Shown here: positions 45,236 through 54,411 of the stretch, piece after piece
How positions within the stretch are numbered: position 1 is the stretch's first letter
How the letters are laid out: every line of letters starts with the position of its first letter
Origin: Paenibacillus sp. 37
GTDB lineage: Bacteria > Bacillota > Bacilli > Paenibacillales > Paenibacillaceae
NCBI RefSeq assembly: GCF_008386395.1
Contig: NZ_CP043761.1
Location: forward strand, 1,922,001-1,986,000
Direction of reading: 5' to 3'
Length of the DNA stretch: 64,000 bases
Notes under the pieces: model-generated
Told to the model about the DNA's origin: nothing
The model's input: the letters and a program-made list of their open reading frames with translations, nothing else
Databases searched by the model: none
Translations under genes and position numbers: made by a program

Positions 45236-45422
45236 GGTGTTTACCTCCTTTTATTCGGATTGAACTGAGCAGGGCAACTCCAAGGGGATGGAGAGGTTGC
45301 ACAATCCTGACACCTGTAGTTTGTGGTGTTATGGTTGAAGTTATGTGTGGAAGGATTCGTTAAATAGCGTAAGAAAGTTTCTTTCGTTATAATACAGATA
45401 TAGTTTGGAAGGAGTTGTACAC

Positions 45423-47789
45423 TTGGACACGAAAATTTTACACACATTGGAATATCGCAAAATTTTAAATACATTGCTTAGCTTTGCCCAGACAACTATG
45501 GGAAAAAAGAAAGCGGAGCAACTTGAACCAAGCAGTGAACTTGAAGAAGTGAAGCGGTTGCTGCAGCAAACCGATGAAGCCTTCACATTTGATCGCCTGA
45601 AAGGCTCACCGTCGTTTGGGGGAATTGTAGATATTACGGCTTCCATTAAACGTGCTGAAATTGGAGGCACACTTAACCCTCACGAACTTTTGGGAATATC
45701 CAATACAACCTATGCGGCGCGGCGATTGAAACGTCAGATTGGTACTTTGCATGAAGATGAGCCCATCGAATCATTGTTCTATATTAGTGATCAACTGTCA
45801 GAGCAAAAAACGCTTGAGGATGCCATCAAAATCTGTATTGACGATAATGCAGAGGTTGCCGACAGTGCAAGCGTAACGTTGGCGCAGATTCGTCGTGAGC
45901 TGCGAGGCGGAGAAACTCGTATTCGCGAAAAGCTGGATTCCATGATTCGATCCTCTACCGTATCCAAGATGCTTCAAGATCAGCTCATCACCATCAGAGG
46001 AGACCGTTTTGTTATCCCGGTGAAAGCTGAATATCGTTCGTACTTTGGCGGGATTGTGCACGATCAATCTGGTTCGGGTGCGACATTGTTCATTGAGCCG
46101 GAATCCATTGTTGCAATGAACAACAAATTACGCGAAACCCGGATTCGGGAAGAACGCGAAATAGAAATTATTTTGCAGAAATTGACGGCACTTGTCAGTG
46201 AGCAGGGAGAGTGGCTGTTGTATGATGTCGACTTGCTGGGATCACTTGATTTTATCTTTGCCAAAGCACGTCTCGCTCGTGAACTGAAAGCAACATTGCC
46301 TCGCATGAATGACCGCGGGTTCCTGAAGCTCAAGAAAGGCCGTCATCCACTGATTCCGATTGAAAACGTGGTTCCAATTGACATAGAGTTGGGCAATGAT
46401 TACACATCCATTATCGTGACAGGTCCGAATACGGGTGGTAAAACGGTAACGCTCAAAACAATTGGATTGCTGAGCCTGATGGCCATGTCCGGTTTATTTG
46501 TTCCGGCTGAGGATGGCAGTCAGTTATGTGTATTTGATGCGATCTATGCAGACATTGGGGACGAGCAGAGTATCGAGCAGAATCTGAGTACTTTCTCCAG
46601 TCATATGACCAACATCATTCGTATTCTGAAAAACATGACACCAAAAAGTTTGGTATTGCTCGATGAACTTGGCGCAGGGACAGATCCGGCTGAAGGTTCC
46701 GCACTGGCGATTTCTATGCTGGAGCATATGCACCGGACGGGATGTCGCATGGTTGCAACCACTCACTACAGTGAACTGAAAGCATACGCATATGAGCGTA
46801 AAGGTGTCATTAATGCCAGCATGGAATTTGACATCAACACACTGAGTCCAACCTATCGCCTTCTGGTGGGTGTACCTGGACGAAGTAATGCATTTGCCAT
46901 TGCAGAGCGACTGGGACTGCCGGGTTACATTCTCGACTACGCCCGTGGCGAAGTGAAGGAAGAGGATCAACGAATTGAGCACATGATTGCTTCTCTTGAA
47001 GAGAACCGTCTTACGGCTGAACAAGAGCGTGAGAAGGCAGAGAGCTTGCGCCAGGATATGGAGAAATTACGCAGTCGTCATCAGACCGAACTGGAGAAGC
47101 TGGAACAGCAGCGTGATCGCCGGATTGAAAAAGCAGAAGAAGATGCACGCAGCATTGTGGACAAGGCTCGCGCGGAAGCGGAGAAGATTATAGCCGATCT
47201 TCGCCTGTTGGCTATGGAAGAAGGTGCTTCTGTGAAGGAGCACAAACTCATTGCTGCCCGCAAACAGCTGGACGAGGCTGAACCGGAGAAACGCAGGAAA
47301 ACGGTCAAAAAGACGGCAACAGCGCCGAAGACTCGTGCCATCGGTCCTGGTGATGAAGTGCTTGTCTACAGTTTGAATCAAAAAGGCCATGTTGTAGAGA
47401 TGGCGGGCAGCAAAGACGCTATGGTACAACTGGGGATTATGAAAATGAAAGTATCCCTGGATGACTTGGAACTGCAGCAATCTGCTCCCGCAGCCAAACC
47501 AAAGCAAAAACCGGTAACGGGTATGAAGCGCACACGTGATGACAATGTGAAAAGTGAATTGGATCTGCGTGGTACCAACCTGGAAGAAGCCCTGATGGAG
47601 ACAGACCGGTTCATTGATGAAGCTTTCCTTGCCAACCTGGGCCAAGTTTATATTATTCACGGTAAAGGTACAGGAATTTTACGTTCCGGTATTCAGGATT
47701 ACCTGCGTAAGCATAAACATATTAAAAGCTACCGGCTCGGCAATTACGGAGAAGGCGGGAACGGTGTGACCGTCGCAGAATTGGAATAG
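45423..47789 (+). CDS. mutS2: MutS2 (endonuclease/ribosome-rescue ATPase)
   Basis: 788 residues from TTG 45423 (AAGGAG 8 nt upstream; an earlier TTG at 45405 lies before the ribosome site). Walker A TGPNTGGKT (333-341), the DELGAGTDP Walker B/signature region and a coiled-coil middle (about 510-620), with a C-terminal Smr domain (about 713-788) containing LDLRG and HGKGTG. MutS2 is not a mismatch repair protein; it is linked to suppression of recombination and, in B. subtilis, to splitting collided ribosomes. In B. subtilis cvpA-like yshB and polX lie between zapA and mutS2; they are absent here. Confidence 0.95.
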   Translation: MDTKILHTLEYRKILNTLLSFAQTTMGKKKAEQLEPSSELEEVKRLLQQTDEAFTFDRLKGSPSFGGIVDITASIKRAEIGGTLNPHELLGISNTTYAARRLKRQIGTLHEDEPIESLFYISDQLSEQKTLEDAIKICIDDNAEVADSASVTLAQIRRELRGGETRIREKLDSMIRSSTVSKMLQDQLITIRGDRFVIPVKAEYRSYFGGIVHDQSGSGATLFIEPESIVAMNNKLRETRIREEREIEIILQKLTALVSEQGEWLLYDVDLLGSLDFIFAKARLARELKATLPRMNDRGFLKLKKGRHPLIPIENVVPIDIELGNDYTSIIVTGPNTGGKTVTLKTIGLLSLMAMSGLFVPAEDGSQLCVFDAIYADIGDEQSIEQNLSTFSSHMTNIIRILKNMTPKSLVLLDELGAGTDPAEGSALAISMLEHMHRTGCRMVATTHYSELKAYAYERKGVINASMEFDINTLSPTYRLLVGVPGRSNAFAIAERLGLPGYILDYARGEVKEEDQRIEHMIASLEENRLTAEQEREKAESLRQDMEKLRSRHQTELEKLEQQRDRRIEKAEEDARSIVDKARAEAEKIIADLRLLAMEEGASVKEHKLIAARKQLDEAEPEKRRKTVKKTATAPKTRAIGPGDEVLVYSLNQKGHVVEMAGSKDAMVQLGIMKMKVSLDDLELQQSAPAAKPKQKPVTGMKRTRDDNVKSELDLRGTNLEEALMETDRFIDEAFLANLGQVYIIHGKGTGILRSGIQDYLRKHKHIKSYRLGNYGEGGNGVTVAELE

Positions 47790-47812
47790 CCGGTCCATGA
47801 ATCAATGATATT

Positions 47813-47839
47813 CTGCGACCTTATTCATGAAGGTCGCAG
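47813..47839 (+). repeat. Perfect hairpin just before the DUF350 ribosome site
   Basis: 10-bp stem CTGCGACCTT/AAGGTCGCAG with a 7-nt loop and no T-run. The arms end directly beside the GGGGAGAGGGG ribosome-binding region. Confidence 0.6.
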
Positions 47840-47860
47840 ATGGGGAGAGGGGAACGGTGC

Positions 47861-48280
47861 GTGATAGAAAGCATTGACCAATTGCTGTCTCATCCCTTGG
47901 GGATGGTACTCGGTTTTTTCTCGGTAGCGATTATGGAGCTGCTCGTATTTCTGGCTTGCTTCGAACTGGTGACTAAGTATAAATGCTGGACGGAGATCAA
48001 GAAGGGTAATGTGGCCGTTGCGATGGCTACAGGAGGCAAGATCTTCGGGATCTGCAACGTATTGCGGTTCTGCATACAAGCGAAATCTTCGGTGTATGAA
48101 GCCATGACGTGGTCATTTGTAGGGTTTATCCTTCTGCTCATTGCCTATTTTTTGTTCGAATTCCTGACACCCGTGTTCTCCATTGATAAGGAGATCGAAT
48201 CGGATAACCGAGCTGTCGGATTGATATCCATGATTATTTCAGTCTCGCTGTCGTTTGTTATTGGCGCGAGCATTATCTAG
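47861..48280 (+). CDS. DUF350 membrane protein
   Basis: 139 residues from GTG 47861, with GGGGAGAGGGG upstream. Four hydrophobic helices and charged loops (KYKCWTEIKKGN, then IDKEIESDN), matching the DUF350/UPF0719 family. Function unknown. It is the first of three closely spaced genes (a 26-residue peptide, then a zinc-ribbon protein), an order that may form an operon with mutS2. Confidence 0.78.
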   Translation: MIESIDQLLSHPLGMVLGFFSVAIMELLVFLACFELVTKYKCWTEIKKGNVAVAMATGGKIFGICNVLRFCIQAKSSVYEAMTWSFVGFILLLIAYFLFEFLTPVFSIDKEIESDNRAVGLISMIISVSLSFVIGASII

Positions 48281-48291
48281 GGGGACTGGTC

Positions 48292-48372
48292 ATGAAGATA
48301 TTGATACGGATTCTGTTTGCGGCATCGATCGTGTTTTTTGCCATCGGTGTCATCTATGTAATGAATACATGA
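48292..48372 (+). CDS. 26-residue single-helix membrane peptide
   Basis: ATG 48292 to TGA 48372: starts MKILIR and continues as one hydrophobic helix (ILFAASIVFFAIGVIYVM) ending MNT. AGGGGG lies 5-9 nt upstream. It is placed 11 bp after the DUF350 gene and 27 bp before the zinc-ribbon gene. Too short for statistical support; the ribosome site, spacing and clean membrane-helix composition support it. Confidence 0.55.
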   Translation: MKILIRILFAASIVFFAIGVIYVMNT

Positions 48373-48399
48373 TGATATGAAAGAGAAAGGTTGATCAAT

Positions 48400-48966
48400 A
48401 TGGAAACAACAGTATGCCCTTGGTGTCAGACGGAGATTGTATGGGATGAGGAGCTCGGTCCTGAAGAAGAGTGTCCTTATTGCCACAATGAGTTAAAAGG
48501 ATACCGTACGCTCAACATTAACATCGATGATGAAGAGAACGATGAAGCTGAGGACGACATCTATGATGTAGATGATCTAACGAACGAGAAACAGACTACG
48601 GATCTTTCTGATCTGTGGGGGGATGAAGTCGAACTCAAATTGCCGGAGTTGCGAACGTTAACCAAATACGCGGATGAAGGTAATGATCTCATTCAGTATG
48701 AACAAGGTGTACAGAAGCAACTTGATCATCAAGAAGAAGTACCAGAGTGCCCGAATTGCCGGGAATTCATGATTCTCGTAGGTACACAAGCTGCAACGAA
48801 GGATAACTTCACACCAGTTGCTAACGCAGCTTCAGGCGAAGGTTCACTATTGGCATCACCGTTTAAAGTATTGACCTATGTATGCTCGGGATGTTTCCAA
48901 GTTCAATACAGTCTGTCTGAGGAAGATCGTCTGCGTCTGATCAAGAACCTGAGTACGCAGGAATAA
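48400..48966 (+). CDS. Double zinc-ribbon protein with acidic middle
   Basis: 188 residues from ATG 48400 (AGAAAGG 9 nt upstream). N-terminal ribbon with Cys6-x-x-Cys9 and Cys25-x-x-Cys28 (CPWC, CPYC), an acidic segment (DDEENDEAEDD), and a second pair of Cys pairs in the C-terminal half (ECPNC and VCSGC). I do not recognise a named family. The Cys pairs should hold two Zn ions; a role in binding protein or nucleic acid is possible but unproven. Confidence 0.75.
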   Translation: METTVCPWCQTEIVWDEELGPEEECPYCHNELKGYRTLNINIDDEENDEAEDDIYDVDDLTNEKQTTDLSDLWGDEVELKLPELRTLTKYADEGNDLIQYEQGVQKQLDHQEEVPECPNCREFMILVGTQAATKDNFTPVANAASGEGSLLASPFKVLTYVCSGCFQVQYSLSEEDRLRLIKNLSTQE

Positions 48967-49099
48967 ACATTTATTTCGGAGATTATAACCAATTTCATAG
49001 CAATCCTGAAGATTCATCATGTTTTCTTCTTGCTTGGGGTACGTTAACCCTAAGACCTACCTGTACATAGTTCACTTCAGGTGGATGAAGGAGGAGCAG

Positions 49100-50314
49100 A
49101 TGAAGATTACTTTAGGCCGACAATCCATTCTGCTTTTGGGCGTGAATGGATTGTTTGCGTTAGCCGGAGCGCTGTCGGGAACCTTTTTGAATGTGTTTCT
49201 GTGGAAAAGCCGTCCGGATTATGCCATGTTGGGGTGGTTCACTCTCAGCCAGCAACTGGCCATTGGACTGACATTCTGGCTTGCTGGCAAATGGGTCAAG
49301 GAACACAATAAAATGAGTGCACTACGACTAGGTACTGCGCTGTCCGGCATATTTTATATGATAGTCCTCTGGGCTGGTTCCAAAGCTGTAGACTGGATAT
49401 GGCCTCTGGGTATGCTACTAGGTTGTTCCTTGGGGCTATTCTGGATTGCATTTAATGTTGTGTATTTTGAAATAACGGATCGGGAAAACAGGGATCTATT
49501 CAACGGCTGGGTGGGGTTACTTGGTTCGATGTCAGGAATTATAGGTCCATGGTTCTCCGGTCTGATTATTACTCGCATGACAGACAACACAGGATATCGG
49601 CTCATCTTCACGGTATCACTCGTTATTTATGTCATAGCGGTAGTTTTTAGTTTTTTTCTGAAAAAAAGAAAGGTGAGCGGTACATACCGCTGGTCGGAAC
49701 CTTGGATACAGCTATCCAAGCGGGATAGCCCCTGGAGGACCTTAGGCTTGGGTTTATTCGCTCAGGGTGCACGTGAAGGTGTCTTTGCCTTCCTGATTGC
49801 ACTGCTTGTATATTTGGCTACCGCACAGGAGTACAAATTGGGGCAGTTCTCACTCATCACTTCAGCTGTGGCACTAGTAAGTTATTGGGCAGCCGGGAAA
49901 TGGTTCAAACCACAGTATAGATCAAGAGGCATGTTCATCGGAGCCCTCATTCTGCTCGTTGTGCTTCTTCCTCTTCTCTGGAAAGTGACCTATGGAACGC
50001 TGTTAATCATGGGGATTGGGAGTGCTGTTGCGATGCCGTTATATGTACTGCCGATGATATCAGCGGGATTCGACATGATGGGTACAAGTGGCGAAAATGT
50101 GGAGAAAAGGGTTGAACTTGTCGTTTTGAGAGAGTTATGCCTGATGCTTGGCAGACTATGTGGGTTGGCCATATTTATTGTGACGGTCTTAAATGCTCCG
50201 TCTCTACGCATGTTAACCTGGCTTATTTTTGTCCTCGGTGCTTCTCCGCTAATTGGATGGATCTTTATGCGCAAGTTATTGAACCGAACGGAAGGGCAAG
50301 AGCCTTCGGCTTAG
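49100..50314 (+). CDS. MFS transporter
   Basis: 404 residues from ATG 49100 (AAGGAGG 5 nt upstream; the frame is open to 49019). About eleven to twelve membrane helices in two halves with the charged loop KKRKVSG near the middle, typical of the Major Facilitator Superfamily, resembling the YqgE group of Bacillus. Substrate unknown. Monocistronic with a strong terminator at 50323-50396. Confidence 0.85.
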   Translation: MKITLGRQSILLLGVNGLFALAGALSGTFLNVFLWKSRPDYAMLGWFTLSQQLAIGLTFWLAGKWVKEHNKMSALRLGTALSGIFYMIVLWAGSKAVDWIWPLGMLLGCSLGLFWIAFNVVYFEITDRENRDLFNGWVGLLGSMSGIIGPWFSGLIITRMTDNTGYRLIFTVSLVIYVIAVVFSFFLKKRKVSGTYRWSEPWIQLSKRDSPWRTLGLGLFAQGAREGVFAFLIALLVYLATAQEYKLGQFSLITSAVALVSYWAAGKWFKPQYRSRGMFIGALILLVVLLPLLWKVTYGTLLIMGIGSAVAMPLYVLPMISAGFDMMGTSGENVEKRVELVVLRELCLMLGRLCGLAIFIVTVLNAPSLRMLTWLIFVLGASPLIGWIFMRKLLNRTEGQEPSA

Positions 50315-50322
50315 CAGGCTCC

Positions 50323-50396
50323 CCAATATATAAACAGGGTACAGCGGCGGGGAAAGAGAACTTTCCGTGTGCTGTACCCTGTTTGTATTGATTTAT
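50323..50396. terminator. Bidirectional terminator between the MFS and FAD-oxidoreductase genes
   Basis: Long stem AAACAGGGTACAGC/GCTGTACCCTGTTT with an inner GGAAAG/CTTTCC pair, then TATTGATTTATTTT. The converging genes can share it. Confidence 0.85.
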
Positions 50397-50403
50397 TTTG
50401 ATG

Positions 50404-51624
50404 TTATACAGGAGATGGTTTACTTGTACGTGTGAGAGAGAACAGGTCCATATCAGGGGTTCGTTTGCCAGTAATAGCATCCACAATTAAGGAAGCAGCA
50501 ATCATGCTGTATACGGTTCCGTTACCTCCATACCCTTCTACAAAGTATGAATGCGGATAATCCGGATGTGTGCCAATCAGGGGGAGGCCATCATTCGTAT
50601 TACCAAACACAGCACCCCAAGCATAATCGACTTCAAGATCATCTAAAGGGAAATAGGAAAGAACTTCTTCCAAGAGTGTATCTCCCCGATGATATGCCCG
50701 TATTTCACGTTGATCCTCCCGAGGTGTTTCTTCATCCAAACCGCCTGCGATGATTCGGCCGTCGGGTGTTGTTCGCATATATAAATAAGGACGTGCTGTC
50801 TCCCAAATCATGCTGTGTTCAAACCATTCACTAAGATCAGACAACGGTTTGGTAGCAATCGCGTAGGTCGTTTTCAAATAGGCTCCACGATCCTTTTTGA
50901 TATCCTGAGTTTCGTAACCGGCAGCAAATATGACCTTCTTCGCACGGATTTTACCATTGGAAGTGTGGCATACTACACCATCTTCATTGTATTCACAGTG
51001 TATCATCTCTGTCTGACCATAGATTCGAGCGCCACGCTTATTGGCGGATTCAAACAAGGCATGAACAAAACGATAGGGGTTCACTTCTGCATCTCCCATT
51101 GTGTACAGTGCAGCGGGTTTGCTGAAAGGGAAATGCTGGCTTATTTTGTCGGCATCCCACAGTTCCGCTTCAAAACCATAACGCTTCAAGGTCTGATATT
51201 CTTCCTCCAATAGGGTCACATCGTCTTCACTGCTCGCAAAACAAAGACTTGTACGTGGGATAAACCAAGGGTCTGTATCCAGGCTCTCTGCAATTTGAGC
51301 AAGTTGTTTCATGGCTTCACGACAAAGCTCATAAAAACGTACGCCTGTTGCTTCACCAAAAGTATGGATACATGAGGTTAATGTTTTGTCATTGGTATAT
51401 TGTAAAAGACCTGTATTGGCAGAACTGCTGCCGTTGGCAATGTCTCGCTTATCAATCACAACAGTGTTAACACCCTGTTCCGTAAGTAGTTTAGATGTTA
51501 ATGCGCCCCCCATGCCCCCACCAATGATGAGGCAGTCACAAGAGATGTCTTCTTGCAGAGCAGAATAATTAAATGTTGAATTGAAAGTGGAGGGCCAGAA
51601 AGGTGTGCCATAGACCAGATCCAT
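50404..51624 (-). CDS. FAD-dependent oxidoreductase (DAO family)
   Basis: 406 residues from ATG 51624 (AAAGGAG upstream; the frame runs further upstream to 51723 without a site). N-terminal FAD-binding motif CDCLIIGGGMGG, and the DAO fold throughout. It resembles D-amino-acid, glycine or gamma-glutamylputrescine oxidases, with amine oxidation as the usual reaction. The Ser/Asn-rich GSSSANTGLLQY block matches the flavin-binding turn of this family. Substrate unknown. It is divergent from the CotF-like gene pair. Confidence 0.85.
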   Translation of the reverse strand: MDLVYGTPFWPSTFNSTFNYSALQEDISCDCLIIGGGMGGALTSKLLTEQGVNTVVIDKRDIANGSSSANTGLLQYTNDKTLTSCIHTFGEATGVRFYELCREAMKQLAQIAESLDTDPWFIPRTSLCFASSEDDVTLLEEEYQTLKRYGFEAELWDADKISQHFPFSKPAALYTMGDAEVNPYRFVHALFESANKRGARIYGQTEMIHCEYNEDGVVCHTSNGKIRAKKVIFAAGYETQDIKKDRGAYLKTTYAIATKPLSDLSEWFEHSMIWETARPYLYMRTTPDGRIIAGGLDEETPREDQREIRAYHRGDTLLEEVLSYFPLDDLEVDYAWGAVFGNTNDGLPLIGTHPDYPHSYFVEGYGGNGTVYSMIAASLIVDAITGKRTPDMDLFSLTRTSKPSPV

Positions 51625-51721
51625 TAGAAACATCTCCTTTATAATTTGAATTTGTATACTTTTGTGCGACCGGGTTAACAATAATTGCGCATAAACTTTA
51701 TGCCGAGGAGGCCATCGAAAC

Positions 51722-51958
51722 ATGCAGAATCAGACTATGCAAGCGCTGAGTCCCAAGGAATTGAACTACATTGCGGACTCTATCACCAATGAAGAACTGC
51801 TGATTAAGCAGTGTGCAGCTACAGCTTCCATCACACATAATCCACAAATTCAACAGGCACTGAATCACTATGTTCGCTCACATGAACAACATCTGAACAC
51901 GCTTGTCAATGCACTGCAACAACATCAGTCTCTTGCACCGGCGCAAGTCAGTAATTGA
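51722..51958 (+). CDS. CotF-like spore coat protein, short
   Basis: 78 residues, helical, no Cys, Gln/His-rich (LSPKELNYIADSITNEELL, then HNPQIQQALNHYVRSHEQHL). The pattern matches the small CotF/YhcQ-like coat proteins of spore-formers, where a four-helix ferritin-like fold is expected. GAGGAGG lies 9 nt before the ATG. It is 31 bp before a second protein of the same type. Confidence 0.72.
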   Translation: MQNQTMQALSPKELNYIADSITNEELLIKQCAATASITHNPQIQQALNHYVRSHEQHLNTLVNALQQHQSLAPAQVSN

Positions 51959-51989
51959 AAACAACTCTAACTGTATAGGAGGAAAACGC

Positions 51990-52385
51990 ATGTATTCTCA
52001 ATCTCCATCATCTAATGGCGCTTTTATGCAGGAGCAGGATCTGCTGAAGTCGATTCTTGCAGATTTAAGACGAACCTCGCGCGAATATACGACTGCGACA
52101 ACGGAAGCTTCCTGCCCCATGACACGTCGAATGTTCACAGACCTGACAAACGATACCCTAAGATTACAAGGGGAACTGTTCAATCTGATGCAGCAAAACA
52201 ACATGTATTCTGTTTCGTCCAAAGCACTTCGTCAGGATGTGGACAAGCAAATTCAGTCCGCCCACCAGACCCAACAAAAGTGTCAGCAATTCATTCAGGA
52301 AAAGAATACGCAGAACAGTTCATATAGCCAAGCTCCTAATGTGCCGCAGCATCAACCGAATTACGGTAACCCTTATTACATGTAA
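51990..52385 (+). CDS. CotF-like spore coat protein
   Basis: 131 residues from ATG 51990 (TAGGAGG 7 nt upstream; the open frame further upstream overlaps the previous gene). It contains EQDLLKSILADLRRTSREY and TDLTNDTLRLQGELFNLM, typical of CotF-family coat proteins, and a Gln/Tyr/Pro-rich tail ending NPYYM. Second gene of a pair and followed by a terminator. Confidence 0.78.
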   Translation: MYSQSPSSNGAFMQEQDLLKSILADLRRTSREYTTATTEASCPMTRRMFTDLTNDTLRLQGELFNLMQQNNMYSVSSKALRQDVDKQIQSAHQTQQKCQQFIQEKNTQNSSYSQAPNVPQHQPNYGNPYYM

Positions 52386-52430
52386 CCTTTGCAAAAGAGG
52401 TTTGAAGCACCTAATGGTAAAGGACCATAC

Positions 52431-52467
52431 CACCGCTTGCCTGAATTCAGGGCAGGCGGTCTTTTGT
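52431..52467 (+). terminator. Terminator after the coat gene pair
   Basis: Stem ACCGCTTGCCTG/CAGGGCAGGCGGT with a G-U pair, followed by CTTTT. Confidence 0.8.
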
Positions 52468-52545
52468 CTATGCATCAACGTCAAATTCATGTAATATAAG
52501 TATTAATTCATTTTCAGGAACCTGGATGATGCTGGAGGGAAAACC

Positions 52546-53046
52546 ATGAAAGATTTGAACGATCTGCAATTAAAAGTTCTGGATCTGCTGAAGGAAGACG
52601 CGAGAAGGACTCCCGCACTGCTGTCGACGCTGCTGGGGGAGTCGGAAGACAAGATCAAGAACGCCGTTGCACAGCTTGAACAAGACCACGTCATCGTAAA
52701 ATACGCTACCGTCGTGAACTGGAGCAAAATAGATGATGAAAAAGTAACAGCTCTGATTGAGGTGCAGATCACGCCGGAGCGTGGTCGTGGCTTTGAAGGG
52801 ATTGCCGAACGCATTTATCTCTATCCGCAAGTGAAGTCCGTATATCTCATGTCCGGTGCATACGATCTGCTCGTAGAAGTGGAAGGTGGCAACCTGCGTG
52901 AAGTCGCTAATTTTGTGTCGGAGAAACTGTCTCCGATAGACTCTGTACTTTCAACCAAAACGAATTTTATTCTTAAAAAATATAAGCAGGACGGGATTAT
53001 CTTTGAAGACCATCAGGAAGACAACCGTCTCATGATCTCGCCGTAA
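52546..53046 (+). CDS. Lrp/AsnC-family transcriptional regulator
   Basis: 166 residues. N-terminal winged-helix HTH (about 5-60) and a C-terminal RAM/ligand-binding domain (YLMSGAYDLLVEVEGG). Lrp family regulators respond to amino acids. It sits 13 bp before an aminotransferase gene, an order matching yugG-yugH of B. subtilis, so it probably regulates that gene (inference). Confidence 0.9.
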   Translation: MKDLNDLQLKVLDLLKEDARRTPALLSTLLGESEDKIKNAVAQLEQDHVIVKYATVVNWSKIDDEKVTALIEVQITPERGRGFEGIAERIYLYPQVKSVYLMSGAYDLLVEVEGGNLREVANFVSEKLSPIDSVLSTKTNFILKKYKQDGIIFEDHQEDNRLMISP

Positions 53047-53059
53047 AGGAAGATGTGTC

Positions 53060-54268
53060 ATGATAGTGAATGAACAGACAACCGGGAACAACAAGAAAAT
53101 GACATCGTATCTGGCACCCCTCGTGCAGCAGATACCTCCATCCGGAATTCGTAAATTCTTTGATCTGGTTGGAGACAACAAGGATATTATCACATTGGGT
53201 GTGGGTGAACCTGATTTTGTTACCCCTTGGCATATGCGTGAAGCTTGTGTATACTCGCTGGAAAGAGGTATGACCAGTTATACATCCAACGCAGGTATGC
53301 CGAAGTTGAGAGAAGCCATCAGTGAATATCTGGATACTCAGTTTGATACCAAATACGATCCCAAGGATGAGATTATTGTTACGGTGGGTGGCAGTGAAGC
53401 GATAGACTTGGCTTTGCGCGCATTAATCGTACCTGGTGACGAGATTCTCATTCCTGAACCTTCGTACGTGGCGTATTCACCAATCGCTTCAATCGGTGGC
53501 GGTATACCAGTTGGTGTTGAAACCTACGCGAAAGATCAGTTCAAGTTAACGGCCGAAGCACTTGAAGCTGGCATCACACCGAAGTCGAAAGTGGTTATTC
53601 TGTGTTATCCGAGTAATCCCACTGGAGCCATCATGACGTATGAAGAGTGGCTGCCTATTGCTGAAGTGATTAAAAAGCATGATCTGATTGTGATCGCGGA
53701 TGAAATTTACGCTGAATTGACGTATACGCAAAAACATGTTAGCTTTGCAGCTATCCCTGACATGAAGGAGCGGACCATTCTCGTAAGCGGATTTTCGAAG
53801 GCTTTTGCAATGACAGGTTGGCGGATCGGTTACATGTGTGGTCATCCTGAGCTTATTGCAGCCATGCTCAAAATCCATCAGTATACGGTAATGTGTGCGC
53901 CGGCCATGGGTCAGGTTGCTGCACTTGAGGCGTTGACGAATGGTTTGGGTGAGAAAGACCGGATGGTAGAATCGTATAATCAGCGTAGACGTTTAATTGT
54001 GCAGGGCTTCAGAGATATTGGACTTGATTGTCATGAACCTCAGGGAGCATTCTATGCATTCCCGAGCATTCAAAAGACGGGTATGAGTTCCGACCTGTTT
54101 GCTGAGCGATTGTTAACGGAGAATAAAGTGGCTGCTGTTCCGGGCAATGTTTTTGGCCCTCAAGGTGAAGGCTTCTTGCGTTGTTCTTATGCTACTTCTG
54201 TAACCCAATTAAATGAAGCTTTGGAACGAATCGGAAACTTTGTTTACAAATTGCAAAAAGAGGGTTAA
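53060..54268 (+). CDS. PLP-dependent aminotransferase (class I/II)
   Basis: 402 residues of fold type I. Motifs: GVGEPDFVTPWHM near the N-terminus, the PLP-binding Lys in GFSKAFAMTGWRIGY, and VIADEIYAELTY with the Asp that pairs with PLP. It resembles PatA/YugH aminotransferases acting on aromatic or aspartate-type amino acids. Transcribed together with the Lrp regulator. No terminator directly after it is obvious. Confidence 0.9.
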   Translation: MIVNEQTTGNNKKMTSYLAPLVQQIPPSGIRKFFDLVGDNKDIITLGVGEPDFVTPWHMREACVYSLERGMTSYTSNAGMPKLREAISEYLDTQFDTKYDPKDEIIVTVGGSEAIDLALRALIVPGDEILIPEPSYVAYSPIASIGGGIPVGVETYAKDQFKLTAEALEAGITPKSKVVILCYPSNPTGAIMTYEEWLPIAEVIKKHDLIVIADEIYAELTYTQKHVSFAAIPDMKERTILVSGFSKAFAMTGWRIGYMCGHPELIAAMLKIHQYTVMCAPAMGQVAALEALTNGLGEKDRMVESYNQRRRLIVQGFRDIGLDCHEPQGAFYAFPSIQKTGMSSDLFAERLLTENKVAAVPGNVFGPQGEGFLRCSYATSVTQLNEALERIGNFVYKLQKEG

Positions 54269-54343
54269 TACTAAAGTAGAATCTTTTTACAATTGTGACA
54301 TTGTTATCATTGGAAAAAAATAACTTTCTTTTACAAAATAATG

Positions 54344-54352
54344 TGATATAAT
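54344..54352 (+). promoter_or_regulatory. Extended -10 promoter of the Spo0E-like gene
   Basis: TGATATAAT (TGn plus TATAAT) at 54344-54352, about 60 bp before the TTG start; no good -35. Confidence 0.5.
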
Positions 54353-54411
54353 TCAAATTTGAAATAAGTTTTCATATATTTGGAAACCATTTTTCCAAGG
54401 AGGGGTTAGCT

